Shown here: piece by piece, positions 44,267 to 51,991 of the stretch
Layout of the letters: every line of letters starts with the position of its first letter
Numbering within the stretch: position 1 is the first letter of the stretch
The notes under the pieces: generated by a model
What the model was told of the DNA's origin: nothing
Seen by the model: only the letters and a program-made list of their open reading frames with translations
Databases searched by the model: none
Origin: Caballeronia sordidicola
Lineage (GTDB): Bacteria; Pseudomonadota; Gammaproteobacteria; Burkholderiales; Burkholderiaceae
Length of the DNA: 64,000 nucleotides
Direction: 5' to 3'
NCBI RefSeq assembly: GCF_000729995.1
Contig: NZ_JNFG01000018.1
Span: 62,001-126,000, forward strand
Translations under genes and position numbers: made by a program

Positions 44267-45412
44267 TTACATTTTCACGACATCGAGCAGCGTCTTCTTG
44301 CCTGCTTTGAAGCCGTACAGAGAGATCACGCCGTGCCTCAGGTCCCCCTTCGAGTCGAAGGTCGTCTCGCCGATCACACCCTTGTAATCCGTGCTCGGCA
44401 TGGCCGCGAGGATCTTCGCCGGATTGACCGATTGTGCACGCTTCATTGCATCAACGATGATGTACACAGCGTCATAAGCAAACGGAGCATCAATCTGGAT
44501 CGGCTGGCCGAAACGCTTCTCGTACTTCGCTTCGAACGCCTTGCCGTCCACCATCTTCTCTAGCGCCAACCCTGCTTCCGAACAGACTACGTTGTCGGTA
44601 GCATCGCCAGCGAGGTCCGACAGCTTGTCGGTACACAAGCCGTCTCCCGCCAACACCTTCGCACGCAGGCCGAGCTGCTTCGCCTGCTTCGCGAACGGAC
44701 CTCCCGTGGCATCTGAGCCGCCATACATGATCGCATCGGGGTTTTCTCCCTTGATCTTCGTCAAAATCGCGCGGAAGTCGACAGCCCTGTCGTTGGTCGC
44801 GTCGTGTGACATGACGTTCATGCCGAGCGACTTCGCCGTCTTTTCAAATTCGTTAGCGAGACCTTGACCGTAAGCGGTCGAGTCATCGACGATCGCGACG
44901 CTCTTCAGCTTCAGGTCCCCGGAAGCGTATTTGGCGAGCGCCGGTCCTTGTTGCGCGTCGGTTGCCACCACGCGATACGTCGTCTTGAAGCCTTGCTGCG
45001 TGTAACCCGGGTTGGTCGACGACGGTGAAATCTGCACGATACCCGCATCGCTATAGATCTTTGAGGCCGGTATTGAAGTGCCCGAGGTCAGGTGCCCGAC
45101 CACGGCGACGATATTATCGTCAACGAGCCTTTGCGCCACTTGAGTCGCAGTACGCGGATCAGCGGCGTCATCTTGCGCGTCGAGTTCAAGCGTGATCTTC
45201 TGGCCGCCGATCGTCAGACCCTTGGCGTTGATTTCTTCAACTGCGAGGCGCGCGCCGTTTTCGTTATCCTTGCCCAGATGGGCAATACCGCCGGTCAACG
45301 GCGCGACGTGACCGATCTTGACGACCTCGTCTGCTACCGCGGTCGTTCCGAGCATTCCTGACAGAATCGCCGCGGCGCTGATCGGCAATAGTTTTTGAAT
45401 GTTGATATTCAT
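44267..45412 (-). CDS. Branched-chain amino-acid-type ABC substrate-binding protein
   Basis: A 381-residue periplasmic protein of the LivJ/LivK family: signal peptide MNINIQKLLPISAAAILSG ending near TAVADE, then VVKIGHVAPLTGGIAHLGKD, GHLTSGTSIPASKIYSDAGI, SPSSTNPGYT and VDDSTAYGQGLANEFEK. The ATG at 45412 follows GGGAGAA. No permease or ATPase gene is adjacent, so it is either an orphan binding protein or uses a remote transporter. It stands at the end of the RraA-aminotransferase group on the same strand. Confidence 0.9.
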   Translation of the reverse strand: MNINIQKLLPISAAAILSGMLGTTAVADEVVKIGHVAPLTGGIAHLGKDNENGARLAVEEINAKGLTIGGQKITLELDAQDDAADPRTATQVAQRLVDDNIVAVVGHLTSGTSIPASKIYSDAGIVQISPSSTNPGYTQQGFKTTYRVVATDAQQGPALAKYASGDLKLKSVAIVDDSTAYGQGLANEFEKTAKSLGMNVMSHDATNDRAVDFRAILTKIKGENPDAIMYGGSDATGGPFAKQAKQLGLRAKVLAGDGLCTDKLSDLAGDATDNVVCSEAGLALEKMVDGKAFEAKYEKRFGQPIQIDAPFAYDAVYIIVDAMKRAQSVNPAKILAAMPSTDYKGVIGETTFDSKGDLRHGVISLYGFKAGKKTLLDVVKM

Positions 45413-45534
45413 GCGATTCTCCCGTTCCAGTCCGAGTTCCAGGATATGAAGCACAACACCCTGACTCGTTCAAGGAGTTGCCAACGAAAAACAGATCTGA
45501 CCGCCATAGCACGGTGGCAAATTAACCTCTGACA

Positions 45535-46401
45535 CTATTCATCAGGAAACCTGAAGAAGTCCGCGATCATGCTCCACATCTCAACCGGATTTGAGTACAT
45601 CGGGAAGTGTCCGCAGGAACGAACCCTCGCGACCCTCACGCCGTTTTCCCGGAGGCTGGACAGGTAGGACAAGCCGTCGTTTTGCTCGCCATGCATGAAC
45701 ATTCGCGGACACGGAAGTGACAGAAACCGCCTCATAAGGTCTCCGTGGTCAGATAGCTCGACCATCGACGTGAAGATGCCCCTAACAACGGCTGCCCGTA
45801 CCTTATGCCGAAGGCTCGCAGCGTAAAGCGCAGAGGAGTGGTAGCGCGAATGCCACGTCCTTTCAATGAAGTTCTCGAAAAATACCTCAGCGTTCCCGGT
45901 AGGAAAATCCGCGATCTGGCGACTCAGAAAGCAATCTTCCGGAGCGACGTTACCTTCAATGTTGATAAAGCTTAGAACGCGGGTTGGTTCTGCGTCAGCC
46001 AACATCAACGCGGTCAGTCCACCCATCGAGTGTCCGACCAAATGGAAGTCGATCACGGCGAAGTGCGCGAGCAGATGGCGTGCCGTTTCAACGAGGAACG
46101 AAATGGACACTGCGCTCAAATCGGCGCATTCGGTTTCACCACAGCCGGGAGCGTCATAAGCGATGATAGGACGCCCGTCAAACGCCTGATTTAGAACGAC
46201 ATCCGCGTAATCTTCTTTGGTTGACCCGAAGCCGTGCAGAAATAAAACTGGCGCCCCTTCCCCGGGTCGATACATGACAGCAAGCTTCAGCCTGACGCCC
46301 AGCACCTCCAACTCAATGCTTGTCTTCGTGAGTTCTGTATTCGATGACATCATTAAAGCGTTAGTCGATTGGGGCACGGCACAAACTGTCGGGGATGGCA
46401 T
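45535..46401 (-). CDS. Alpha/beta hydrolase
   Basis: A 288-residue serine hydrolase with the oxyanion loop FLHGFGSTKEDY, the nucleophile elbow GHSMGG and a late catalytic histidine in SCGHFPMYSNP. GGAG lies 7 bases before the ATG at 46401, so this long start is preferred to the ATG pair at 46353/46350. It would hydrolyse an ester, thioester or C-C bond. It lies 107 bases behind the aminotransferase on the same strand. The substrate is unknown. Confidence 0.84.
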   Translation of the reverse strand: MPSPTVCAVPQSTNALMMSSNTELTKTSIELEVLGVRLKLAVMYRPGEGAPVLFLHGFGSTKEDYADVVLNQAFDGRPIIAYDAPGCGETECADLSAVSISFLVETARHLLAHFAVIDFHLVGHSMGGLTALMLADAEPTRVLSFINIEGNVAPEDCFLSRQIADFPTGNAEVFFENFIERTWHSRYHSSALYAASLRHKVRAAVVRGIFTSMVELSDHGDLMRRFLSLPCPRMFMHGEQNDGLSYLSSLRENGVRVARVRSCGHFPMYSNPVEMWSMIADFFRFPDE

Positions 46402-46508
46402 AAATGCTCCAGGTTGGGTTCAATAACAGCACTGTGTGCATCAGAGTTGCGAGCCGCTTTGTTTGCAAAGGGTCCGATTCCGGTTGGTCCGGTCGTGCAC
46501 GAAGCCGG

Positions 46509-47723
46509 TTACAACGACTGACAGAAGCGCTTGATCGCCCGGCATGCTTCGATCAACACCTCGTCGTCCAACGCGTACGCAATGCGGATATACGGAGCAA
46601 GTCCAAACGCACTGCCCTGCACGACGGCCACGTTGGCCTCATCCAGCAGCGCGGCCGCCACGTCGTCGTCGGTACTTAATTTTGTGCCCACAGCCGTCGT
46701 GCGTCCCATCAGGCCCTCGCACGACACAAACGCGTAGAACGCGCCACTTGGCGTAGGACAGGACAATCCTGGTGTCTCGTTGAGCAATCGCACCATGAGG
46801 TCGCGCCGCTGCTCAAACACGGAACACGTTTCGCCGATGAATTGCTGCGGACCCGTGAGCGCCGCAATTGCTGCATGCTGTGAGATAGAACTGGCGCCCG
46901 AGGTCTGCTGTCCTTGCAGCGTCTCCATGGCATCGAGCAGCCAACGCGGTCCGGTCCCGAAGCCGATGCGCCAGCCCGTCATTGCATATGCCTTGGACAC
47001 GCCATTCATCGTCAACGTACGAGACATCAGACGCGGCTCGACCTGGGCGATCGTGTGGAACGGGGCGCCGTCAAAAATCAGGTGCTCGTAGATATCATCG
47101 GAGAGCACCAGCACATGCGGGTGAGCAAGCAGTACTTCGGCGAGAGCCGCAAGCTCGTCCCGGGTGTAGACCGCGCCCGTGGGATTGGAAGGCGAGTTGA
47201 GAATCAACCATCGCGTGCGGGGTCCGATTGCATCGGCTAACGCCCGTGGAGTGAGTTTGAATCCGCTCTCGCTCCCGCAGGTCACGATGACCGCCCGCGC
47301 GCCGCACAGCTGGACCATCTCCGGGTAGCTCACCCAGTAAGGTGCGGGCACAATTACCTCATCCCCTTCGTTGAGGGTAACCGCCAGCGCGTTGTAGATC
47401 ACCTGTTTGCCGCCGCTGCAGACGATCGTGTCCTGCCAGGTGACTTCATCAAGGCCATTCTCGTTGCGAAACTTTGCCGCTACCGCTTCGCGAAGCGGGC
47501 GCATACCGGGGACCTGCGTATAGCGCGTGTGCCCTGCACGAATCGCCTCGATGGCGGCCTCGCGTATGTGCGCGGGCGTGTCGAAATCCGGTTCACCGGC
47601 GCTCAGCGAGATGACCTTGGCACCGCAAGCACGGCGTGCGGCGACGCGATCCATCATGCGATAGGTGGCAGAAGGTTGTGCCTGAGCCAGGTGGATGTTC
47701 AGAGTTTGCTGGTCCGTATTCAT
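46509..47723 (-). CDS. Class I aspartate-type aminotransferase
   Basis: A 404-residue fold-type I PLP transaminase of the thermophile-like AspC (subgroup I-gamma) kind. It has SLSAGEPDFDTP at the N-terminus, SGGKQVIYNA, the NSPSNPTGAVY loop, DDIYEH with the PLP-ring aspartate, and NGVSKAYAMTGWRIGF holding the Schiff-base Lys244; the substrate arginine is in PYIRIAYA. Its start overlaps the stop of the RraA gene before it (ATGA, 47720-47723), so translation is coupled. It may convert oxaloacetate or another oxo acid released by the aldolase-like neighbours. Confidence 0.91.
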   Translation of the reverse strand: MNTDQQTLNIHLAQAQPSATYRMMDRVAARRACGAKVISLSAGEPDFDTPAHIREAAIEAIRAGHTRYTQVPGMRPLREAVAAKFRNENGLDEVTWQDTIVCSGGKQVIYNALAVTLNEGDEVIVPAPYWVSYPEMVQLCGARAVIVTCGSESGFKLTPRALADAIGPRTRWLILNSPSNPTGAVYTRDELAALAEVLLAHPHVLVLSDDIYEHLIFDGAPFHTIAQVEPRLMSRTLTMNGVSKAYAMTGWRIGFGTGPRWLLDAMETLQGQQTSGASSISQHAAIAALTGPQQFIGETCSVFEQRRDLMVRLLNETPGLSCPTPSGAFYAFVSCEGLMGRTTAVGTKLSTDDDVAAALLDEANVAVVQGSAFGLAPYIRIAYALDDEVLIEACRAIKRFCQSL

Positions 47724-48379
47724 GCGCTTCTCCAGCGTGTCAGGCCTAGCAATTCAAGCGTGCTCGCCCCTTGCGTGAGTTGCCGCATCATCGTGGCTTC
47801 CTTCGACGCACGTGCTTCACCATCGACGAGCGTGCGTTGCGCATCAGCCGCCGGGATGATGATGACGCCGTCGTCATCGGCTATCACCAGGTCGCCTGCG
47901 GCGACCGGCACGCCGGTGAACATAGTAGGTTGCCCAACCGAAGGGGCACTGGCCTTCACGGTGCCGCGAACCGAGATGCCGCGTGCGAACACCGGAAAAC
48001 GCCGGGCCGTCACGGCCGCTACATCCCGCACACCACCGTCGATGACGAGTCCCACCACACCGGCTGCTTCAGCAGCGACCGTGAGCACCTCGCCCCAATA
48101 GCCGGCCACGAAGTTGCCGGTGCCGACCACGAGCACGCAGCCGCGCGGCACGCGCTCCAGGGCGATATGGATGGCCAGGTTGTCACCCGGCGAGCACACC
48201 AGTGGGTACGCAGGGGCGGCGATGAATGCGCCGTTCCAGATGCCACGCACGAGCGGGTCGACCGCACAGGGCAAGCCAGATGCTTCGTAGAGCGTGGAGC
48301 TGCCGAGTGCGCGCGCTCGGGCCGCGAAGTCCGCGGGCAAGGGCAATGGCAATGGCAAGGGTGCACTTGCGTGGCTCAT
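47720..48379 (-). CDS. RraA-family aldolase-like protein, copy 1
   Basis: A 219-residue protein of the RraA / HMG-CHA aldolase family. It has GVRDVAAVTARRFPVFARG, where the Arg-Asp pair binds pyruvate and metal in the aldolases, and VIADDDGVIIIPAADA near the C-terminus. The N-terminus has a short Leu-Pro repeat coded by a 6-base DNA repeat (near 48340-48360). It overlaps its neighbours on both sides by ATGA. Members cleave 4-hydroxy-4-methyl- or 4-carboxy-4-hydroxy-2-oxoadipate to pyruvate and oxaloacetate, or decarboxylate oxaloacetate; which applies here is open. Confidence 0.85.
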   Translation of the reverse strand: MSHASAPLPLPLPLPADFAARARALGSSTLYEASGLPCAVDPLVRGIWNGAFIAAPAYPLVCSPGDNLAIHIALERVPRGCVLVVGTGNFVAGYWGEVLTVAAEAAGVVGLVIDGGVRDVAAVTARRFPVFARGISVRGTVKASAPSVGQPTMFTGVPVAAGDLVIADDDGVIIIPAADAQRTLVDGEARASKEATMMRQLTQGASTLELLGLTRWRSA

Positions 48380-49041
48380 GACGCCTTCCGCTGCAGTGTG
48401 TGGTAGCCCAGCGCTTCGCGTGCTTCCTTCAGTGTCTTGCCCTGGGATATCTGTGTGCGGATGTCCGCCTCGACGGTCTCGATCTGGCGCGCGATCGCCG
48501 CCACTTCGCGTACGCGATCACGCGGCACAACCACGACACCGTTGGCGTCGGCAACGACAATGTCGCGCGCGCAAACACGGGCCGTACCGATCGACACCGG
48601 TACGTTGACGCCCTCGACCTGAACCCGGTCTTTTCCAGTGCGCATGAAACGGCCCTTGGTGAACAGAGGGTAACTGTCGCCCAGCGCCTTCCTCACATCA
48701 CGACACACACCGTCGATGACCGTGCCGGCAATCTTCCGGGCGCCAGCGTACTGGGTCATGATGTCCCCCCACACGGTGCAGTCGGTGCGCCCGTTGTTGT
48801 CGATCACCATCACGTCGCCTTCGGCCACGTCTTCAATGAAATCGCCGACCGTTCCCGCGGGCGTGCTTGCCGATACATATTTGACCGTGAACGCAGGTCC
48901 GACGATCACGCCCGGGTAGTTGTCGAGCGGCGCGATGCCGAGGCATTGACCAGGCAAACCCAGCTTGTCCATCGCATCCGAGACGCCGGGCGTATCCAGT
49001 CCCTGGAACAGGGCGACCAACTCTTGATCTTCGTGATTCAT
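48376..49041 (-). CDS. RraA-family aldolase-like protein, copy 2
   Basis: A 221-residue RraA-family protein with GTVIDGVCRDVRKALGDSYP (Arg-Asp kept) and DIVVADANGVVVVPRDRV. It has an extra C-terminal helix (TLKEAREALGYHTLQ). I take the ATG at 49041, which overlaps the stop of a short upstream frame as TGATG and has AAGGA 8 bases before it; a GTG 3 bases earlier is possible. The stop overlaps the next RraA gene as ATGA. This protein differs clearly from copy 1, so the pair is not a recent duplication and may form a heteromer. Confidence 0.85.
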   Translation of the reverse strand: MNHEDQELVALFQGLDTPGVSDAMDKLGLPGQCLGIAPLDNYPGVIVGPAFTVKYVSASTPAGTVGDFIEDVAEGDVMVIDNNGRTDCTVWGDIMTQYAGARKIAGTVIDGVCRDVRKALGDSYPLFTKGRFMRTGKDRVQVEGVNVPVSIGTARVCARDIVVADANGVVVVPRDRVREVAAIARQIETVEADIRTQISQGKTLKEAREALGYHTLQRKAS

Positions 49042-49124
49042 CACTTGTTTCCTTCTTCGATGGCTTCGAATTCCCGGTCGTGCATCACTTCGGCAATCAG
49101 GTCACGCAGGGAGTTTTTAGTCAT
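49041..49124 (-). pseudogene. 27-residue ORF resembling the C-terminal tail of an RraA protein
   Basis: Directly upstream of RraA copy 2, a 27-codon frame begins ATG-Thr-Lys-Asn and contains AEVMHDREFEAIEEG. This resembles the end of RraA copy 3 at 50243 (ADVMHDKEFDAIKQK). It ends in TGATG, overlapping the next start. It is either the tail of a deleted RraA gene or a short coupled leader kept for translation. Confidence 0.55.
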
Positions 49125-49229
49125 GGCAGTGCCGTGATGTGGTTGCGATGACGTAAGTTCGCGCATACAGTCCGATATGTAAATTCCGAAGAATTGAAGC
49201 ATCTGATACGCCAAACCTATCAAACGATC

Positions 49230-50132
49230 ATGATCAACTTCCGGCTTATCCGTCATTTGTGGCTCTTCCTGGCGGTCGCCGAGGAGCAGCACTTCGGGCG
49301 TGCGGCCAAGCGCCTGGACATGTCCCAGCCCCCGTTGACCGAGCAGATCCAGGCGCTGGAACAGGCATTGAAAGTAAAACTCTTCGAACGCTCCCGGCGC
49401 GGCACGTATCTCACCCCGGTGGGCGCGGCCATCCTGCCGGCCGTACGCAAGTTCGCGGAGCAGCTCGAGCGGCTCGAGCTCGCGGTACACGAGGCCGTTG
49501 CCGGGCGCAGCGGTGTGCTGACCATTGGGGCGATATCGTCAGCTATGCTCGATATCCTGCCGCCGCTGATCGAACGGCTGAAGGCCGACTACCCGCAGCT
49601 GACCGTATCGGTAAAAGAGATCGACAGCGCCGAAGCCATTCCAGCGCTTGAAACCGGCGACATCGATCTGGCCTTTGTCAGGCTCGAGGGCGAGCTGGGA
49701 GGGACGATCCAGTCACTTGCGTTGGCGCAGGATCGCCTTGCGGTGGCGATGCCACGGGAGCATCCGATGGCCGGTACTTCACGCATCCGGCTCGCCTCCC
49801 TCGCGGGTGAAGATTTCGTGATGTTTCCGCGCAAGGTGAGTCCCGTGTACTTCGACAGTCTGGTGGCGTCGTGCCGCGCAAATGGGTTTTCACCGCGGAT
49901 ACTTCACGAGGTGCGCTCTGTCGCGTCTCAGGTCGCGTTCGTAGGATGCGGCCAGGGCATCGCATTAGTGCCGGCGTCGCTGAAGAAGCTCGCACCTGAG
50001 AACGTCGTATTCCGGCCGCTGAGGGAGAACGTGAGTGTGGTGACAACGGCAATGGCCTGGAGCACGGCGCGGGAAAACCCACTGGTGGATGCGGTAGTCA
50101 CCCTGCTAAAGGCTGGAAAAAGACCTGTTTGA
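49230..50132 (+). CDS. LysR-family regulator of the RraA-aminotransferase group
   Basis: A 300-residue LysR protein of the CbnR/CatR-like branch: RHLWLFLAVAEEQHFGRAAK, DMSQPPLTEQIQALEQ in the recognition helix, LTIGAISSAMLDILPPLI at the start of the effector domain. The ATG at 49230 lacks a good ribosome site; a TTG at 49194 is the alternative. It is divergent from the minus-strand RraA-aminotransferase operon and followed on its own strand by a third RraA gene, so it likely controls both directions. Confidence 0.88.
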   Translation: MINFRLIRHLWLFLAVAEEQHFGRAAKRLDMSQPPLTEQIQALEQALKVKLFERSRRGTYLTPVGAAILPAVRKFAEQLERLELAVHEAVAGRSGVLTIGAISSAMLDILPPLIERLKADYPQLTVSVKEIDSAEAIPALETGDIDLAFVRLEGELGGTIQSLALAQDRLAVAMPREHPMAGTSRIRLASLAGEDFVMFPRKVSPVYFDSLVASCRANGFSPRILHEVRSVASQVAFVGCGQGIALVPASLKKLAPENVVFRPLRENVSVVTTAMAWSTARENPLVDAVVTLLKAGKRPV

Positions 50133-50242
50133 TCAAGCGATTTCCTCATAGCCTCCACGTATCAATCTATTCCGAAATTCGAAATATACATATCGAACTG
50201 TCAGTGTGAGACTGGCCTCCTCACAACCACATGAGGCTTGCC

Positions 50243-50908
50243 ATGGCAGAGCGTTCGTTACTCGACCGCCTCGCGGCGCTCGACACCAACACGGTGTCAG
50301 ACGCGCTGGACTTCCTCGGTCTGGACGGAGCGACATTCGGCATTCAACCACTATGGGACTGCCCGAAAATCGTTGGCCGCGCCAGCACCATTCAGTTGGG
50401 ACCCAAAGCTGACGGACAGCAAAAGGCACACATCATCACGCCGGTGATTGCCGAGATTGACACCGATGATCGTGTGCTGGTCATTGCCGGCGGAACGGAA
50501 GGAATCTCCTGCTGGGGCGACATCATCGCTAACGCTGCGCAGTTCAAGCGCGTGCGTGGCACGGTGATCGATGGCGTAAGCCGGGACATCGAAGGCAGCG
50601 AGTCGATCGGCTATCCGGTTTATGGGCGCGGGATCACGATGATCAGCGCGCGCAACCGGTTGGCACAACTGTCGGCGGCCCAGCCGATCCGCTTTGCTGG
50701 TGTCGTCGTGCGACAAGATGATTTCGTCATTGCCGACCGATGCGGAACAGTGTTCGTCCCAGGCGATCGGATCGAAGAAGTCATCGAGCTTGGCGAGCGT
50801 ATCGCCCGTCGACAAGATGCCATGGTGCAGGCGGTACGTGCGGGTCGCTCGGTCGCAGATGTGATGCATGACAAGGAATTTGATGCAATCAAGCAGAAGC
50901 AAGCGTGA
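50243..50908 (+). CDS. RraA-family aldolase-like protein, copy 3
   Basis: A 221-residue RraA-family protein with GTVIDGVSRDIEGSESIGYP and DDFVIADRCGTVFVPGDRI. I choose the ATG at 50243, with TGAGG 7 bases upstream, over the ATG 12 bases before it. Its C-terminal tail (ADVMHDKEFDAIKQK) is echoed by the 27-residue frame at 49041-49124. It lies 110 bases after the LysR gene on the same strand, giving three unlike family members around a single regulator. Confidence 0.84.
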   Translation: MAERSLLDRLAALDTNTVSDALDFLGLDGATFGIQPLWDCPKIVGRASTIQLGPKADGQQKAHIITPVIAEIDTDDRVLVIAGGTEGISCWGDIIANAAQFKRVRGTVIDGVSRDIEGSESIGYPVYGRGITMISARNRLAQLSAAQPIRFAGVVVRQDDFVIADRCGTVFVPGDRIEEVIELGERIARRQDAMVQAVRAGRSVADVMHDKEFDAIKQKQA

Positions 50909-50967
50909 TGAAAATATCTGAATCGCTCTGCAGCGGTCATCGTTTGCTGGCTGAGGTCATCGGGTAG

Positions 50968-51108
50968 ATGTTTATCACTCTGCGACGCGAATCCTATCTG
51001 CTATGGCGAGCGGTCGACGAGCATGGCGCCGAACTCGACATCCTGGTGCAGAAGCCGCCGCCAAAGCGCTTCTTCAAGCGCATTTGTTGCAGCCTCCGCA
51101 GACAATAA
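50968..51108 (+). mobile_element. Fragment of an IS6-family transposase
   Basis: A 46-codon frame contains SYLLWRAVDEHGAELDILVQ followed by KRFFKR, the DDE-domain stretch (Y-LWRAVDE-G--LDILV-KRR-K-AA-RF) of IS6/IS26-like transposases. The catalytic start and end are missing and the following residues are out of family, so it is a relic without visible terminal repeats. It lies between the third RraA gene and tRNA-Val. Confidence 0.75.
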
Positions 51109-51145
51109 AAAACCCGCAGAGCCAATAGCTATGCGGGTTTCCTTT
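51107..51145 (-). terminator. Intrinsic terminator behind tRNA-Val
   Basis: An inverted repeat AACCCGCA / TGCGGGTT (51111-51118 and 51132-51139), followed on the minus strand by a T run, stands 40 bases after the tRNA. The other side also carries T residues, so it may work both ways. Confidence 0.75.
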
Positions 51146-51184
51146 TACTGCTCCGAACTTCTTCAGACGTTACTTGCGAAACGG

Positions 51185-51260
51185 TGGTGGGTGCTGACGG
51201 GCTCGAACCGCCGACCTACGCCTTGTAAGGGCGCCGCTCTACCAACTGAGCTAAGCACCC
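51185..51260 (-). tRNA. tRNA-Val (anticodon UAC)
   Basis: The minus strand folds as a complete 76-base tRNA: acceptor GGGTGCT / AGCACCC, D-arm AGCTCAGTTGGTAGAGC, anticodon loop CTTACAA (anticodon TAC), T-arm GGTTCGAGCC and an encoded CCA end. It reads GUA and, by wobble, other Val codons. Confidence 0.96.
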
Positions 51261-51405
51261 CGCTTCACAATCTTTTCAAACGATCTTTTCAAGCAATCTT
51301 CTTAGGTGATCTTCTCAAGCGATCTTCACACCGGTTATGCAAAGTGTGTGATCCGCTTTGCCAGATTTGAAACCGTTTCAAACCGGTCCGTATCCAGCGA
51401 GTCCG

Positions 51406-51678
51406 CTAGTTTAGCGCATCTTTTAGTGCTTTGCCAGGGCGGAATTTCGGAACCTTTGCGGCTTTGATCTTGATCTCATCGCCGGTACGGGGATTGCGGC
51501 CGATACGCGCTGTCCGCTTGCCCACGGCAAAGGTGCCGAAGCCGACGAGCGTCACCGACCCGCCCTTCTTCAGGGTCGTCTTGACCCCGCCGATCAAGGC
51601 TTCGAGCGCCCGGCTGGCCGCCGCTTTAGAGATATCAGCTTGTTGCGCAATATGGTCGATCAGGTCCGTCTTGTTCAT
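51406..51678 (-). CDS. hupB: DNA-binding protein HU-beta
   Basis: A 90-residue histone-like protein: MNKTDLIDHIAQQADISKAA, GGSVTLVGFGTFAVGKRTAR and GRNPRTGDEIKI, the beta-arm with the intercalating proline. Length and motifs fit HupB exactly. The ATG at 51678 follows GGGGGAT. It stands behind lon, as in most beta- and gamma-proteobacteria, but a strong terminator separates them. It binds and bends DNA without sequence preference. Confidence 0.96.
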   Translation of the reverse strand: MNKTDLIDHIAQQADISKAAASRALEALIGGVKTTLKKGGSVTLVGFGTFAVGKRTARIGRNPRTGDEIKIKAAKVPKFRPGKALKDALN

Positions 51679-51991
51679 TGTGATCCCCCGAATAATGGTT
51701 AGTGGTTGGGCGATACTGCAAAGAGTAGGTTCACGACAGGTTACTTGAGCACGGGCCCCGGAAGCCGCCAAGTGCGGCGGTCATTAGAAGTAGCCGAAAG
51801 ACAGGTGTCAACCCGGATTGAGCCTAATCAGAGGGCGTCAGCTTGAATTCCGGGGCGCTAAAACGCACGTTGGACGCATCAATAAAAAAACCCGCGTGGT
51901 CAGTTCACACTGACCACGCGGGTTTTTGGTTCGCTCGATTCCGGCGCGACCGCTTCGGGCCGCGCCTCGACGGGCGCTTACTGCCTACTCA
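51679..51991. other. Gap between hupB and lon
   Basis: This is a 313-base non-coding stretch that holds the lon terminator and, on the minus strand, the hupB promoter region. No further gene is seen. Confidence 0.6.
51884..51930 (-). terminator. Terminator of lon
   Basis: A long perfect hairpin, AAACCCGCGTGGTCAGT with its complement around the loop TCAC, is followed by a T run on both strands. It lies about 60 bases after the lon stop and before hupB, and could act in both directions. Confidence 0.9.

Noticed and set aside
51107..51260. Integration site (att) at tRNA-Val or tRNA-Leu
   Set aside because: No integrase gene and no repeated tRNA 3' end were found in the window; only an IS6 scrap and relic genes are near.
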